64,000 nucleotides of DNA from Ferribacterium limneticum (GTDB lineage: Bacteria > Pseudomonadota > Gammaproteobacteria > Burkholderiales > Rhodocyclaceae): NCBI RefSeq assembly GCF_020510625.1, contig NZ_CP075191.1, positions 1,650,001 to 1,714,000 on the forward strand. Direction: 5' to 3'. The notes under the pieces were generated by a model that worked only from the letters and a program-made list of their open reading frames with translations, was not told where the DNA came from and did no database searches. The translations under genes and the position numbers were made by a program. Each line of letters starts with the position of its first letter. The stretch's first letter is position 1. This document shows, piece by piece, positions 41,135-50,300 of this stretch.

Positions 41135-41932
41135 ATGCGCCTTGCTCTATCCGTCGTCCCCATCGTCGTTTTCGCGGCTGCTGCTTCGGCACAGGCTTTC
41201 GAGGAAAGCCCCGCTGTGCCCGAGCGGCTGGCGCCATTGTCGGTCAAGGCTCGCCAACGGGCCTTGCCTGAAGATTTTTCCGCCGTGGCCAAGGCTGCGT
41301 GGGAAGACAGCCGGCCGGTGGCTGCCGCATCGACGCGCGATTTGCTCGCCGCCGTCAAGGCCGGCCAGATCGATACGGTCAAGACACTGCTCAATGAGGG
41401 GGCGTTGGCCAACGGCGCCAACGAACTGGGCGAACGGCCGCTGCTTGCTGCTGTCGCCGGTGAGTATGCCGAAATCGCTCGCCTGCTCATCCAGCGCGGG
41501 GCAAACCCCAACGTCAAAGGGCCGGAAGGGCGCCTGCCGCTGGCCATGGCTTCTGCAGTCGGCAATCTCGGTATTGTGCGCATCCTGTTGCAGGCCGGTG
41601 CCGACGTCGATGCCCGCAGCGACAACCGCGCCACAGCCCTGCATGAGGCCGTCCGCTTCGACCGGCCGGAGATTCTCCGTCTTCTGCTCAGCGCCCGCCC
41701 CGATCCCGAGCGTTACGACCGCGAGGGCCTGCATCCGCTGGCATTGGCGGCAGCGCGCGGCCGGCTGGCTTGCCTGCTGGTCCTGCTCGACAGCCCGGTC
41801 GCGGCCGATCTGCCCGACCGCAACGGTCTGACTGCGCTCTACTGGGCGCGGCGCTACGACCAGGCGCTGGCCGAAAGTTTGCTCGTCGAACGCGGCGCCA
41901 GCCGCGAAGCCTGGCCAATCAATCTTGACTGA
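41135..41932 (+). CDS. Exported ankyrin-repeat protein
   Basis: The 265-residue protein has a signal peptide (MRLALSVVPIVVFAAAASAQA), a linker (about 22-65) and four to five ankyrin repeats (about 70-260): TRDLLAAVKAGQIDTVKTLLNEGALANGANELGERPLLAAVAGEYAEIARLLIQRGANPNVKGPEGRLPLAMASAVGNLGIVRILLQAGADVDARSDNRATALHEAVRFDRPEILRLLLSARPDP. These are protein-interaction repeats, in the periplasm or outside. The stop lies 10 bp before epsA, so the two may share a transcript. The partner is unknown, and no enzyme domain is seen. Confidence 0.85.
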   Translation: MRLALSVVPIVVFAAAASAQAFEESPAVPERLAPLSVKARQRALPEDFSAVAKAAWEDSRPVAAASTRDLLAAVKAGQIDTVKTLLNEGALANGANELGERPLLAAVAGEYAEIARLLIQRGANPNVKGPEGRLPLAMASAVGNLGIVRILLQAGADVDARSDNRATALHEAVRFDRPEILRLLLSARPDPERYDREGLHPLALAAARGRLACLLVLLDSPVAADLPDRNGLTALYWARRYDQALAESLLVERGASREAWPINLD

Positions 41933-41942
41933 GCATTCGTTC

Positions 41943-42716
41943 ATGGACGCACTGGTCACCCTCAGTCCGGTCGATCTTGAACGTTTGCTGATCACCATCG
42001 AATCCTCGCAGCAGGTGCATCTGCGCCACCAGTACTTCCTCTGGTCGCAAGGCGTGTTGCAGAGCTTTCTGCCGCACGAGGCACTGATTATTGGCCATGG
42101 CGAATACGGCACACCGTCCTTTCGCTATGAAGTTCTCGGGCGAACCCAATTGCTTGGCAACCAGGTGGCGGGCGGCGATTTTGACAAGTTGGTCGAGCTG
42201 GTGCTGGATGGCTGGCAACATGGCGGGCATGTTCCGAAAGCCTTTGCCAGCGAGGCGGGCAGTGCCAGTAACAATTGCCCGGTTGGCCGGCTGCTGGCGC
42301 GTTTCTCCATTGGTCATGCCATGGCGCACGGCACGCGTGAATTTTCGGGCGATAGCTCCGGTTTCTTCGTCTTCCTGAACATGCCGGAAGCGCCCGGCCG
42401 GCGCCATGTCTACTTCGCGCAAATGCTGCTGCCTTACCTGCACACCACCTTGCATCGCATGCTGATCCAGGAAAAGTGCGAACCCAGTCCAACGGTTCGC
42501 TTCAGCACCCACTTGAGCCCCCGCGAGGCTCAGGTCATCTCTTTGGTCCGTGATGGCATGACTAACCAGCAGATCGCCGAAACACTGCTGCTTAGTCCGC
42601 TCACTGTGAAAAACCATATCCAGAACATCCTGCGCAAACTCGATGTCTCGAATCGGGCCCAGGCCGTTGCCAAGGCGGTCAAGGCCCGGCTGATCGGCGA
42701 TCAGCCGGGGGCTTAG
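41943..42716 (+). CDS. epsA: LuxR-type regulator EpsA of the XrtB/PEP-CTERM system
   Basis: The 257-residue protein has an N-terminal domain (about 1-180: MDALVTLSPVDLERLLITIESSQQVHLRHQYFLWSQGVLQSFLPHEALIIGHG) that is typical of EpsA, the regulator named from Methylobacillus EPS clusters, and a C-terminal LuxR/GerE helix-turn-helix (about 195-250: LSPREAQVISLVRDGMTNQQIAETLLLSPLTVKNHIQNILRKLDVSNRAQAVAKAVKARL). The HTH is full length. It is expected to bind DNA as a dimer and to control EPS and PEP-CTERM genes; here it is about 25 kb from the eps operon. I took the ATG at 41943 rather than a TTG at 41925. The palindromes listed in this annotation are proposed targets. Confidence 0.88.
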   Translation: MDALVTLSPVDLERLLITIESSQQVHLRHQYFLWSQGVLQSFLPHEALIIGHGEYGTPSFRYEVLGRTQLLGNQVAGGDFDKLVELVLDGWQHGGHVPKAFASEAGSASNNCPVGRLLARFSIGHAMAHGTREFSGDSSGFFVFLNMPEAPGRRHVYFAQMLLPYLHTTLHRMLIQEKCEPSPTVRFSTHLSPREAQVISLVRDGMTNQQIAETLLLSPLTVKNHIQNILRKLDVSNRAQAVAKAVKARLIGDQPGA

Positions 42717-43190
42717 CGGCGTTGGAATGCCTGGCGGGAATTCGGGCTGGAACCGATATTCCCGTGGCGCCCGAGGCAGTTGAGGAAACGCGGGTTCCCG
42801 CCTTTCGGTCAGCGCGGAACGTGGCAGCTTCGGGCCGAGCGCAATTTTCGATTTTTCCCGCGACGACAACGCAATCCCGGCAGGCAGAAAAGAGCCAGCC
42901 AGGCCCGAATGCGGCAAATATTTCAGATTGTGACAACGAGCGCTGTGTCGGCTGAGCCAATCGAGCTATCCCCCTAGTCCGATTGGCGGGTCAAAAAGAC
43001 CTGCAGGTGCCGTATCTGGAGTCATCTGACATACCTAAAGTGGCTCTCGTCAGCAAGGTGCTGCCCCGGGTGAAGAAGTAATTCCCAAGGTTTGTGTAAG
43101 TGGGCATCCGGTTGGTAGTGGCCTGGCTGGTCGTTCTTTGCCATCTTCCGCTTCGCTCTGGAGCACAGTCAATTTTTAAAGGGGTTTTCA
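42717..43190. other. Intergenic control region before a PEP-CTERM gene
   Basis: No gene is seen in these 474 bp. Operator copy 3 lies at 42974-42991. A weak 7-bp CGGGAAT/ATTCCCG hairpin lies at 42735-42764 after epsA but has no T tract. AAAGGGG nine bases before the ATG at 43191 is the ribosome site. No convincing sigma-54 GG-N10-GC promoter was found. Confidence 0.55.
42974..42991. promoter_or_regulatory. 18-bp operator, copy 3 (left half conserved)
   Basis: CTAGTCCGATTGGCGGGT matches the consensus at 12 of 18 positions, with the first ten identical. It lies about 200 bp upstream of the PEP-CTERM gene at 43191 and 258 bp after the epsA stop. It is the weakest of the four copies. Confidence 0.5.
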
Positions 43191-43958
43191 ATGAAGTTTT
43201 CTCTCAAGACTCTCGCTGCTGCCGTGACGCTCGCCGTCGCTGCTGCCGGTGCCAACGCTGCCATTGATGCTGGTGCCAGCGGCAATGGCGAACTGTTCTT
43301 CAATGTTTGGGATGCCAATGGCTCCTACACGCTCGATCTGAACGTCTCTATCGACAGCTTCGAGAGCGCCCTGGCTGCTTCGGGTGCCTTTAGCCAGTTG
43401 TGGTCCGATACCAAGCTCGTTTCCTTCCTCGGTACTGCCGACCAGACCAGCCTGCAGTGGAACGTCGTTGCCGCCGATGGTGATGGCGTGGCCCGTCTTC
43501 TGACCACCTTCTCCACTCTTGGCTCTTCGAACATTCGCAACAACGCTGGTACCAATGCGGTTGGCACCATTGGACAATTTGCCACTGCAGTTAACACCGA
43601 GCTTGCCGCCGGTGCCGACTCGGTTATCGTCACCAACGTGAACCCGGCCTACGCCGGTGCGGACAGCTTTGGCAACAAGATCAACAATGGCCTGAATTTC
43701 TCCAACAGCGGTACGTTGGCAACCGACAGCTATGCCGACGGCCTGTCTTTCCTGCGCGCCACCATGGCCAATTCAACGTCGGCGCGTTCGGTCTACAACG
43801 TCTATGCCGATGGCGCCGACAGCGTCAAGGTCTGGCTCGATGGCAGCGGTCTGCACATGTCTTCTGTTGCCGCCGTGCCGGAACCTTCCGAATACGCCCT
43901 GCTGCTGGCCGGCCTGGGCATGATCGGTTTCATGGCCCGCCGCAACAAGCGCGCCTGA
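43191..43958 (+). CDS. PEP-CTERM sorting domain protein
   Basis: The 255-residue protein has a signal peptide (MKFSLKTLAAAVTLAVAAAGANA) and the tail VPEPSEYALLLAGLGMIGFMARRNKRA. The body begins AIDAGASGNGELFFNVWDANGSYTLDLNVSIDSFESALAASGAFSQLWSD, a layout seen in a recognisable subset of PEP-CTERM proteins, and is rich in Ser, Asn and Ala with few charges. Export by Sec and sorting by exosortase B are expected. It lies 59 bp upstream of a binding-protein gene, with a hairpin between, and may share its transcript. Operator copy 3 is upstream. Confidence 0.9.
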   Translation: MKFSLKTLAAAVTLAVAAAGANAAIDAGASGNGELFFNVWDANGSYTLDLNVSIDSFESALAASGAFSQLWSDTKLVSFLGTADQTSLQWNVVAADGDGVARLLTTFSTLGSSNIRNNAGTNAVGTIGQFATAVNTELAAGADSVIVTNVNPAYAGADSFGNKINNGLNFSNSGTLATDSYADGLSFLRATMANSTSARSVYNVYADGADSVKVWLDGSGLHMSSVAAVPEPSEYALLLAGLGMIGFMARRNKRA

Positions 43959-43970
43959 TTTTTGTCGCAA

Positions 43971-43993
43971 CCGGCACCCCCTGCGGGTGCCGG
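43971..43993 (+). promoter_or_regulatory. Intercistronic hairpin
   Basis: CCGGCACCC and GGGTGCCGG form a 9-bp GC stem with a 5-nt loop between the PEP-CTERM gene and the PstS-like gene. Only CCTT follows, so it is not a strong terminator; it may stabilise the upstream message or cause partial termination. Confidence 0.55.
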
Positions 43994-44017
43994 CCTTGAA
44001 TCCCTCAGGAGAAATCC

Positions 44018-45481
44018 ATGCAACTCAAGAAATCCGCTCTGTTCTGCGCCGCCGCTTTCGCCGCCATGGCTGCCGGTTCCGCCCACGCCGCTCTGTCTGG
44101 TGCCCACAAGACCATGGTCGACAATGCCAATACCAACGGCCGCGTCCTCTTCATCTCCGGGGCTTCTGCCGTGCAGAAGGGCTTTGGCACCATCGCCGCC
44201 AGCATGCTCAATAGCCCGGTCCGCTTTACTGACATCTCCACCAAGTCCACCAAGGACTATGAAGCTTATGCGGGCACCTTGAAGGCTGCTGCCGGCACCT
44301 GGGCCGCCGGCTCCAATGTGATCATCATCTATCGTGTCGAAGGCGGTTCGGTTTATGGCGTCGACTCCGTCGCCCGTGCCGACGTTATCAAATCCCTGAA
44401 CGTGACCAGCGATGCTTGCGGCATCAGCGGTCAGGACGGTACCAGCGTGCCTTATACCTGCACCAACGATACGCGTACCCCGGATGCCGGCGTCTCCGAC
44501 GTTGCGCCGAAGTACTTCAAGTATCCGTACAACACCGAAGGCGAAACGGCTGCAGCGCAGTTGTCCGCTACCGAGTTGGCCCGCTTTACCGGCGCCGGCA
44601 AGATCGCTCCGTTGTATGGCCTGGCTTTCGGTATCGCGGCGACCAACGCGCTGGGCGATGTCAATCTGTCCCGCGCCAAGATTGCTGCCATCTTCGGTGG
44701 CAACGTAACCAACTGGTCGGATGTGGACGAAACCGGCGCCGAGTCCGGTCCGATCGTCGTTTGCCGTCGCGTGCCGGGTTCGGGCACGCAAGCTGTCTTC
44801 AACATGTGGGCCGGCAACTTCCCCTGCGGTACCTTTAACGTGCCGGCTGACCGCTCCAAGTCGGGTTCCATCTGGAACAGCGCCACCAAGACCTACACCA
44901 TCCCGGCGGCGCTGAATCAACTGGTCGTTGTCGAGAACTCGACTTCTTCCGACGTCCGTACCTGCCTGGACAAGGCTCAGGTCGGCGGCACCTATACCAC
45001 CAAGGATCGCAGCGGCAACACAGTGAATGTCAACTTCCAGGGCTCTGGTGGTCACAAGGCCGTTGGTACCCTGTCCCTGGATAGCCTGAGCTCCGCCAAG
45101 AGCCCCGGCAATTGGCAGTTCCGTTCGCTGGATGGTGCTGGCAAGTATTACTGGAACAGCACCTCTGGCGCCGTTTCCACCACCGGTACCGGCAAGTTCC
45201 CGACCAAGGAAACCTACGAGAACGGCGATTGGGATCTGCAGGGCTGGGTTACCCTCAACATCCCGGCTCGCACCGCCGGTAATGCCAAGCGCGCTCTGCT
45301 TGACCAGTTCGTTGCCAAGGCCCAGGATCCGGCTGTCCTTCAAGGGATCACCGACCTCAAGAACGTTGCCATGGCCATCCCGGGTGGCGATTACGAAGGC
45401 GATCAAGTACTCACGGCCGAGTATGTTAACGGCGACCAGTGCGCCCCGTTTGTCCGTAGCTATCCGAAACTGCCTTTGTAA
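44018..45481 (+). CDS. PstS-like periplasmic/secreted binding protein
   Basis: The 487-residue product has a signal peptide (MQLKKSALFCAAAFAAMAAGSAHA), then RVLFISGASAVQKGFGTIAASMLNSPVRF, which resembles the GSS-x-V-x-P/A phosphate-binding start of PstS, and later FGGNVTNWSDVDETGAESGPIVVCRRVPGSGTQAVFNMW, which matches the PstS hinge W-x-D and R-x-x-GSGT phosphate motif. It is longer than ordinary PstS (about 320-350) and has a beta-rich tail with several cysteines and no PEP-CTERM signal. AGGAGA precedes the ATG. Such PBP-like proteins in betaproteobacterial surface loci may be matrix proteins, not transport subunits; no pst genes are near. A strong terminator follows. Confidence 0.78.
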   Translation: MQLKKSALFCAAAFAAMAAGSAHAALSGAHKTMVDNANTNGRVLFISGASAVQKGFGTIAASMLNSPVRFTDISTKSTKDYEAYAGTLKAAAGTWAAGSNVIIIYRVEGGSVYGVDSVARADVIKSLNVTSDACGISGQDGTSVPYTCTNDTRTPDAGVSDVAPKYFKYPYNTEGETAAAQLSATELARFTGAGKIAPLYGLAFGIAATNALGDVNLSRAKIAAIFGGNVTNWSDVDETGAESGPIVVCRRVPGSGTQAVFNMWAGNFPCGTFNVPADRSKSGSIWNSATKTYTIPAALNQLVVVENSTSSDVRTCLDKAQVGGTYTTKDRSGNTVNVNFQGSGGHKAVGTLSLDSLSSAKSPGNWQFRSLDGAGKYYWNSTSGAVSTTGTGKFPTKETYENGDWDLQGWVTLNIPARTAGNAKRALLDQFVAKAQDPAVLQGITDLKNVAMAIPGGDYEGDQVLTAEYVNGDQCAPFVRSYPKLPL

Positions 45482-45524
45482 GCGCTTTAGCCTGCCATCC
45501 GTGGCAGCTTGAGTTCTTCTTGCC

Positions 45525-45555
45525 AACGACCCGGCTTGTCCGGGTCGTTTTTTTT
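45525..45555 (+). terminator. Rho-independent terminator
   Basis: AACGACCCGG and CCGGGTCGTT form a 10-bp stem with a 5-nt loop, followed by eight T. It closes the PEP-CTERM/PstS-like unit before the TPS operon. Confidence 0.92.
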
Positions 45556-45612
45556 GTCCAGCCATTTCGTGAGCTTTTGCTACGCAGTACATGCCAGCCT
45601 GAATTCACTTGG

Positions 45613-45630
45613 ATAGTCCGATCGGACTAG
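45613..45630. promoter_or_regulatory. 18-bp palindromic operator, copy 4 (best copy)
   Basis: ATAGTCCGATCGGACTAG matches the consensus at 17 of 18 positions; the inner 16 bp TAGTCCGATCGGACTA (45614-45629) are a perfect palindrome. It is followed by GGTTTT, as in copy 1. It lies 58 bp before the ATG at 45688 of tpsB. Confidence 0.78.
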
Positions 45631-45687
45631 GTTTTGCGCTCTTCGCTTCATGGGGGGGTAATGTCGCCTGGCGATAATCTTCAGGCT

Positions 45688-47268
45688 ATGCATGTCTACA
45701 AAATTCTCCTTTCTGCCGGCCTGCTTGGCGCGGCGGCTTTTGCTTCGGCTACGCCGGTTCCGGGTGCCTTCGATCTGCTCGAGTTTTCCGTCGAGGGCAA
45801 TACGGTGCTCGACGAAGTCGAGATTGAACGGGCAGTTTATCCATCGCTTGGCCCTGGCAAGCTGGTTGGCGATGTCGAGAAGGCTCGCGCAGCCCTTGAA
45901 GCTGCCTATCAACAACACGGCTATCTGTCGGTCTCGGTGGTCGTCCCCGAGCAGTCGGTATCGACTGGCATCATCCGCCTGCAGGTCATCGAGGGGCAGG
46001 TCGAGCGGCTGAAGGTCAGCGGCAACCAATACACTTCGCGTAGCGACCTGCGCGCCGAAGTGCCGGAAGTGGCGCCGGGCAAGGTGCCGCATTTTCCGAC
46101 CATGCAGGCTGAGCTGGCGCAGGCCGGCCGTTCGGCCGACCGCCGGGTGACGCCGCTGCTGCGCCCCGGTGCGCGCCCCGGCACCATGGAGGTCGAACTG
46201 GCAGTCGAAGACGAGTTGCCGCTGCACGGCAACGTCGAACTGAACAACCGGCAGAGTCCGGATACCTCGCTGCTCCGTCTGGAGGCGGGGGTGCGCTACG
46301 CCAACCTGTTCCAGAAGCAGCATAGCGCCGGGCTGAATTACGTGGTTTCGCCGGAAAAGACCGACGAAGTCAGTGTGCTGGCCGGTTTTTATAGTGCGCC
46401 CCTGAGTGCGACGCGCTCGCTGTCGGCCTTCATCCAGCATTCCAACAGCAATATTGCCTCGGCGGTGGGCAGCAATGTGGTGGGCAAGGGCACGACCCTG
46501 GGCGGCCGGATGTCGTTCACGCTGCCGCAGCCGGCCGGGATTGCTGGATTTTTCCATTCCATCTCGCTGGGGGCCGATTTCAAGAATCTGGCGGAAACCC
46601 AGAACGCGCTGGGCGCCGACCGCAAGGAAACGCCGCTGCGCTACATGCCGTTGGTGGCGCAGTACACCTTCAGCCGTTTCGGCGAAACCGGCGAATTCGT
46701 CGGCAATCTCGGGTTGGTGATCAATACCGGGTACAACTCGCGGGAAGTGGATTGCCAGGGTGTGCAGATGGACCAGTTCGCCTGCCGCCGGGCCTATGCC
46801 CGCCCCGGATTTTCGGTGGTGCGCGGCGACCTGAGCTATTCGAAACGCCTGCTCGGCTGGGAAGGGGTGGCCAAGCTCGATTTCCAGATAGCCGGGCAGC
46901 CGCTGGTGTCGCCGGAGCAGATTCTGGCCGGCGGCATGGATACCGTGCGCGCTTACTACGAGGGTGAGGCTGCCGGCGATGTCGGCTGGCGTTTGCGCAC
47001 CGAGGTCAAGACACCGACCTTGCTCGAGATCGGCGGGGCCGGCCTGCGCTTGCTCGGCTTCTTCGAGGGGGCGCATGTCTGGCTGAGGAGCCCGCTGCCC
47101 GGGCAGAACGATGAATTTACCCTGGCCAGTGCCGGGGTCGGCCTCCGGTTGAAGGGCGACAAGGGCGGACCGCTGCTCGTTGTCGATATTGGCCAGGCAC
47201 TCAAGGACGGTCCGCGAACGTCATCCGGCACACAGCGCGTGCATGCGCGCCTGGGTTACGAGTTCTAG
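45688..47268 (+). CDS. TpsB transporter (FhaC/ShlB-type outer-membrane POTRA-barrel)
   Basis: The 526-residue protein has a signal peptide (MHVYKILLSAGLLGAAAFASA), POTRA-like domains (about 25-180: LLEFSVEGNTVLDEVEIERAVYPSLGPGKLVGDVEKARAALEAAYQQHGYLSVSVVVPEQSVSTGIIRLQVIEGQVERLKVSGNQYTSRSDLR) and a C-terminal barrel with the ShlB-like FDLSYSKRLLGWEG-type strand, GGMDTVRAYYEGEAAGDVGWRLRTEV and final LGYEF with the terminal aromatic. It would translocate the adjacent TpsA across the outer membrane. The start is ATG 45688; an ATG at 45661, behind a GGGGGGG run, is possible but lies only 30 bp after the operator. Confidence 0.9.
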   Translation: MHVYKILLSAGLLGAAAFASATPVPGAFDLLEFSVEGNTVLDEVEIERAVYPSLGPGKLVGDVEKARAALEAAYQQHGYLSVSVVVPEQSVSTGIIRLQVIEGQVERLKVSGNQYTSRSDLRAEVPEVAPGKVPHFPTMQAELAQAGRSADRRVTPLLRPGARPGTMEVELAVEDELPLHGNVELNNRQSPDTSLLRLEAGVRYANLFQKQHSAGLNYVVSPEKTDEVSVLAGFYSAPLSATRSLSAFIQHSNSNIASAVGSNVVGKGTTLGGRMSFTLPQPAGIAGFFHSISLGADFKNLAETQNALGADRKETPLRYMPLVAQYTFSRFGETGEFVGNLGLVINTGYNSREVDCQGVQMDQFACRRAYARPGFSVVRGDLSYSKRLLGWEGVAKLDFQIAGQPLVSPEQILAGGMDTVRAYYEGEAAGDVGWRLRTEVKTPTLLEIGGAGLRLLGFFEGAHVWLRSPLPGQNDEFTLASAGVGLRLKGDKGGPLLVVDIGQALKDGPRTSSGTQRVHARLGYEF

Positions 47269-47307
47269 GCGCATCAGGGCACCGCCCAGAAAGAACAGGA
47301 GTCAAAC

Positions 47308-50300
47308 ATGAACCACGGTATCTATCGGCTGGTCTTCAATGTCGAGCGCAACGCCTGGGTGGCGGTGGCGGAGTTTGTGCGCGGGCGCGGCAAGAAGAGT
47401 GCGCGCAAGCAGGTAGCGGCGGTCATCCTTGGCGTAGCGGCGGCGGGTGCTGGTGTCGCCCTGGCTGCTCCGCCCATTCCGCCCTCGCTGTCTGCGTTGC
47501 CGGTTCCTTCCAGCGGTTCTCGCCCCTTCGTCTTTCATGGCACCGTGACCGGCGGGGCACCGACGACGGCCATGGTCAACGGCATCAACACGATGACGGT
47601 GCCGACTGCCAGCCGAACCGTCGGCCTCAACTGGGACAGTTTCAACGTTGGTGGCCAGGCTGCGGTGGAATACACCGGTGAGGCGTTGCGCATCCTCAAC
47701 CGTATCTGGAGCAACGATCCGAGCCAGATCATGGGACGCCTGTCGGCGCCCGGCAAGGAGCTCTATTTCATCAACCAGAACGGCATCCTGTTCGGCAACG
47801 GGGCGCAGGTGAATGTCGGCGGCCTGGTCGCATCCTCGCTCAACATGACTGATGCCATGGCCAGCAAGCTGCTCAATAACGGCTTGCCGAGCAGCCGGGG
47901 CGATAGCCTGGAGTTTGTCTGGGATGGCAGTGCCTCCGGATTTGAAGCCGGTTACGTCATGCTCGATGCTGGTGCTCGAATTACCACGTCTACCGGGGGC
48001 AAGGTCGTGTTGATTGCGCCGAAGACGGTCGAGAACCTTGGGCTTATCGAAAGCGGCGGTGGTGGCGAGGCGATCCTCGCAGCTGGCGGCAAGGTCATCC
48101 TGACGGTGCCGGACGATCCGAATCTGCGCGGCCTGTTGGTGGAAACACAGTCTGTAGCGGGCCGGGATACGCTGGGCAACACCGTTGCCCTGGATGGTTC
48201 GGTAACCAACAATCAGGTGACCGATGCTGATGGTGTCGTTCAGCGTGGTCGCATTGACATGGGTAAGGACGGGGTAGTTACTCTGGCAGCCCTGGTGGTG
48301 AACCAGAAAGGCATCGTCAACGCCACCCGGGCGGTCAATCTGAACGGGACCACGATGCTGATCTCCGGCAGCGGGACGACCGAGACCGAGCGACTGACGA
48401 TCAACCAGCGCGGTACCGTGGCCGAGATCGACTGGGCCAGCGGTTTCAATGTCGCTGCCGGGACCAAGGTCGAGTTCGTGCAGTCGGCAGCCGGGTCGAC
48501 TGCCTACAACATTATTTACGATCCAAACTGGAAGCTGCCTGACGATAGCCTTTTTGTCAGCACCGCCGGTCGCTCGAACATCGATGGTGCGATCGTGGCT
48601 AATGGGCAACTGGTCTTCGTCAACGAAAAAGGCTTCAACTTTGGCGCCAGCGCGCGTGTTTCTGCCAATAGTTTCGTGGCGTCCGGCCTGGGGATGAACC
48701 GTAGCCTGCTGACTACCGGACTGCTGGGGCAGACTGATGTCACCAAGCGGGCTTTCTACCTGTATGAATCGCCGACCGTGACTTTCAAGGAAGGGGAGGA
48801 TACCGCGCAGAAATTCGAAGATGCGTTGAGTGCCTTCCGTCAGGCTTCGGTCACGGTGGCGGCTGGCGCTCAAATTGAAAGCCTGGAGAACGGATATGTC
48901 ATCCTGGCCGGCAGCCAGGTGAATCAGGGCGGTACGATTCTCGCCGGACGGACGACGCAGACCGACAGCAGCGGAAACCCGGTTTACAAGGGCGGGCAGG
49001 TTGTTCTGGCGGCAGGCGCCGATCTTTATCTGAAACCGGGTTTTTCATCGGCTTATCGCGGGTTCAGCGCCGAGGTTAACCCGCTGGTCGCGCTGCGTAC
49101 CCATAAGTACCAGCGCAATGCGGATGGTTCGTTGAAACTGAACTCGAGCGGCAAACCGACGCTGGTCAGTGACGGGACACCGATCTGGTTTGCCCTCTCG
49201 CGCGGCGAATTGAACGCCAATCGGGTTAGCAACACGGGTACGGTACGCGCCGCATTGGGTGACATCACACTGGTCGGCAATGAAATCATTCAGGCCGGTA
49301 CGCTTTGGGCAAGCACCTCGGCAGTAGCCAACGGGTCGATTCACCTGAATGCGCGCGATATGCTGAATACTTCAGGTAGCGGCGTGCCAACGGTGCTCAA
49401 TACCTTTTATCGCCAGTACGATGAGCAGGGCATCGTTGCATCGACCGGGACTTCGCTGACTAGTTCGATTTCCGATGTAACGACATTCATTGCGGGTAGC
49501 GAGGGTGGAACACTGAGCTTCGCGGATGGCAGTTCGACCGTGGTTGCCATTGACGGGAGCGATGGCCGGACCCTGACCAGCGACCAGACTTTCGTTCTGT
49601 CGTCTATTGAGGCGCTGGCCAAGAAAATTGTCATTGGCGATGCGGATATCGAAGCCAAGGCGGGCCGTATCCAGTTCCGGGCCAGCGATGCCTTTTCGGA
49701 ATTCAATGCCTTTGGTGTAGACGGGGTTAGTGTGCCCCAGGATGCTGCAGCTTCCGGTGTCGGCATTTATGTGGCCGATGGTGCCCGGATCGACGCCTCC
49801 GGAACCAGCGCCAGCAAGGCGGTGAGCGACCTGTTCGTCCGGGTGGAACTCCGTGGCGACGAGTTGGCCGACAATACGGTGCAACGGAACGGCGCACTGC
49901 GCGGAGAAACAGCCTGGGTGGATGTGCGTGACTCGGTGAGCATTGCCAATATAGACGGCTGGATAAATGCGATAGGTCAAACGGTTAACGAACTGGCATC
50001 GACCGGTGGCACGATTTCCATTGGTTCCCTCGGTAGCGTGGTCGTCAAGTCAGGTGCCGAACTGAATGTATCGGGCGGTCGCATCGACTATTCAGCTGGC
50101 ACGGTCAAGGAATCCATGGCGATCACGTTCAGCGGCCAGCGCTATCGCCTGAACGATGCGCCGACTTCGGCCGCGTATGCCGGGCTGGTTACGCAGACCC
50201 ACCAGGAGGCGGCCTACGTGGAAGGCAAGAGTGCAGGCACCGTGGAAGTCGTTGGGCACAATCTTGCGGTCGACGGCAATCTGGTGGCAAAAACCACCGT

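Noticed and set aside
42735..42764. Hairpin CGGGAAT/ATTCCCG after epsA as a terminator
   Set aside because: The stem has only 7 bp with a 16-nt loop and lacks a T tract.
43100..43150. Possible sigma-54 promoter (TGGCTGGTCGTTCTTTGCC) before the PEP-CTERM gene
   Set aside because: The GG and GC doublets have the wrong spacing (nine rather than ten bases) and the -24 element is poor, so I do not claim RpoN control.
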